A DNA stretch of 37,830 nucleotides from contig DSAR01000164.1 in the NCBI GenBank assembly GCA_011046405.1, positions 1-37,830 on the forward strand. The letters are read 5' to 3'. Each line of letters starts with the position of its first letter. Position 1 is the first letter of the stretch. Below, piece after piece: positions 37,163 to 37,830 of the stretch. This stretch comes from Chloroflexota bacterium. GTDB lineage: Bacteria; Chloroflexota; Anaerolineae; B4-G1. The notes beneath the pieces were generated by a model. The model searched no databases. It saw only the letters and a program-made list of their open reading frames with translations, and had not been told where the DNA came from. Position numbers and translations under genes: made by a program.

Positions 37163-37830
37163 TCAAGAACGCTGGCGGCGGGATAGCCACCACGCACCTA
37201 CGCCGAGTGCAGCGAGCAGGACACCCAGTCCGATGGCGGCCGCCTTGACCGTCTGAGGCTCCATACCGGGCATAACGGCGCCTTCCAGACCGGCTTCGGA
37301 TCCGTATTCGGAGAACAAGCGTCCCCACTTGGCCTCCAACGCCGACTCGACCCGTTTGCGTCCCACGAAGGGGTACCAGTAGACGTTGTGATAAAAATTG
37401 CTGGCGAAGTAGGACCAGGGCACGAGCGGCGTCTGCAACAACAGCGGCTCGAGTGGGTGGAGCGCGCCGTGGTAAATGGCCTTCTGTCCCCGGCTGGCGA
37501 ATGTGTCCTCCTGAACGAAGCCCCAATTCTGGGCCATGACCCAGTCTTGATCCTCGCCCACGATCTCGATCTGGCCGGGATCCCCCACTCCGAGCCCCAT
37601 CTCGTGGGCGATGCGGATGAAGGGGATCGACAGCGGGTCGAAGCCCTGCATATAAGCCGACATGGCGTCGATGGCGACCTGGTCGGCCGAGGCGAGGATG
37701 ACGTCTTTCTCGTGCCAGCGCATGGCCCGGGGGCCGGGGCCGTCGCCGGCGAAGGTGCCATCCATCACGGCGAACAGGCCCGGGTGGATGTCCTGCTGAA
37801 TCTGGAGCAGATCGACCAAGGTCTCGTGGA
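37163..37830 (-). CDS. DUF362 domain protein, C-terminal part (cut by window edge)
   Basis: The frame is open to the right edge, so the N-terminus lies outside; the TTG near 37819 is internal. The visible 220 or so residues include the end of a DUF362 domain (VMDGTFAGDGPGPRA, VILASADQVAIDAMSAYMQGFDP, IPFIRIAHEMGLGVGDPGQIEIVG). A stretch of aromatic residues follows, then a single C-terminal membrane helix (about 20 residues) ending in basic WLSRRQRS. DUF362 proteins often accompany ferredoxin domains, but no CxxC cluster is visible in this part. The C-terminal anchor would place it at the cytoplasmic membrane. Confidence 0.9.
   Translation of the reverse strand, partial: HETLVDLLQIQQDIHPGLFAVMDGTFAGDGPGPRAMRWHEKDVILASADQVAIDAMSAYMQGFDPLSIPFIRIAHEMGLGVGDPGQIEIVGEDQDWVMAQNWGFVQEDTFASRGQKAIYHGALHPLEPLLLQTPLVPWSYFASNFYHNVYWYPFVGRKRVESALEAKWGRLFSEYGSEAGLEGAVMPGMEPQTVKAAAIGLGVLLAALGVGAWWLSRRQRS

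Noticed and set aside
1..37830. tRNA genes, rRNA, prophage or transposase genes
   Set aside because: I looked for the conserved motifs and found none; the mobile elements seen are all non-coding.

Overview
The window reads as a chromosomal segment of a GC-rich, non-sporulating bacterium with a monoderm-style envelope. It most probably belongs to the Chloroflexota (Anaerolineae-like). The evidence is indirect: a long Bacillus-type SRP RNA with an Alu domain, an endonuclease-type MutL, a translin homologue, a DUF3467 protein, a Ras-like GTPase with Roadblock/LC7 partners, secreted proteins with Thr-Pro linkers, and many short non-autonomous elements between genes. No phage, plasmid, CRISPR or transposase genes are visible.

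Layout. 1-4000 (+): two secreted modular hydrolases, the first cut by the window edge and probably lysozyme-like, the second a GH18 chitinase. 4266-6023 (-): mutL. 6046-6648: a nested pair of small inserted elements, then the SRP RNA (6753-7028). 7167-9400 (+): a YabE-like G5/3D cell-wall protein and rsmA (ksgA). 9770-18625 (+): a probable six-gene operon encoding a bactofilin/coiled-coil/zinc-ribbon protein, a secreted repeat (propeller-like) protein, an MMPL-like membrane protein, an MglA-like GTPase and two Roadblock proteins. 18668-19128: three different mobile elements in a row, then a cohesin-like/LysM lipoprotein. 20320-27644 (mostly -): sugar-nucleotide epimerase, sbcD, rlmD-like methyltransferase, a small LysM protein (+), a soluble Ser/Thr kinase, a GT2 glycosyltransferase and rmlD. 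27764-28446 (+): an AbrB/PIN toxin-antitoxin pair. 28534-37830 (-): LmbE-type deacetylase, a Cas4-like membrane nuclease split over two overlapping genes, translin, DUF3467, ssb, glutamate dehydrogenase, gatB, an uncharacterised protein, DUF5674, a class I/II aminotransferase and a truncated DUF362 protein.

Two gene groups look like undescribed systems. One is the bactofilin-GTPase-Roadblock-MMPL operon, which by analogy with SofG/BacP and MglA/MglB of Myxococcus may position an envelope or transport machine. The other is ssb-DUF3467-translin-split Cas4-like nuclease-LmbE, which may act on single-stranded nucleic acid at the membrane.

The intergenic DNA is just as striking. I find at least eight short inverted-repeat elements, most flanked by perfect or near-perfect target-site duplications of 4, 5, 8 or 9 bp. 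One four-member family (GTATC[A/T]TCTCAAT ends, 9-bp duplications) has a core hairpin that is inverted in one copy. Several elements sit immediately upstream of ribosome-binding sites (chitinase, mutL, cohesin/LysM lipoprotein) and could alter expression.

All coordinates and motifs were read by eye from the sequence. Family assignments rest on motif recognition, not database searches.
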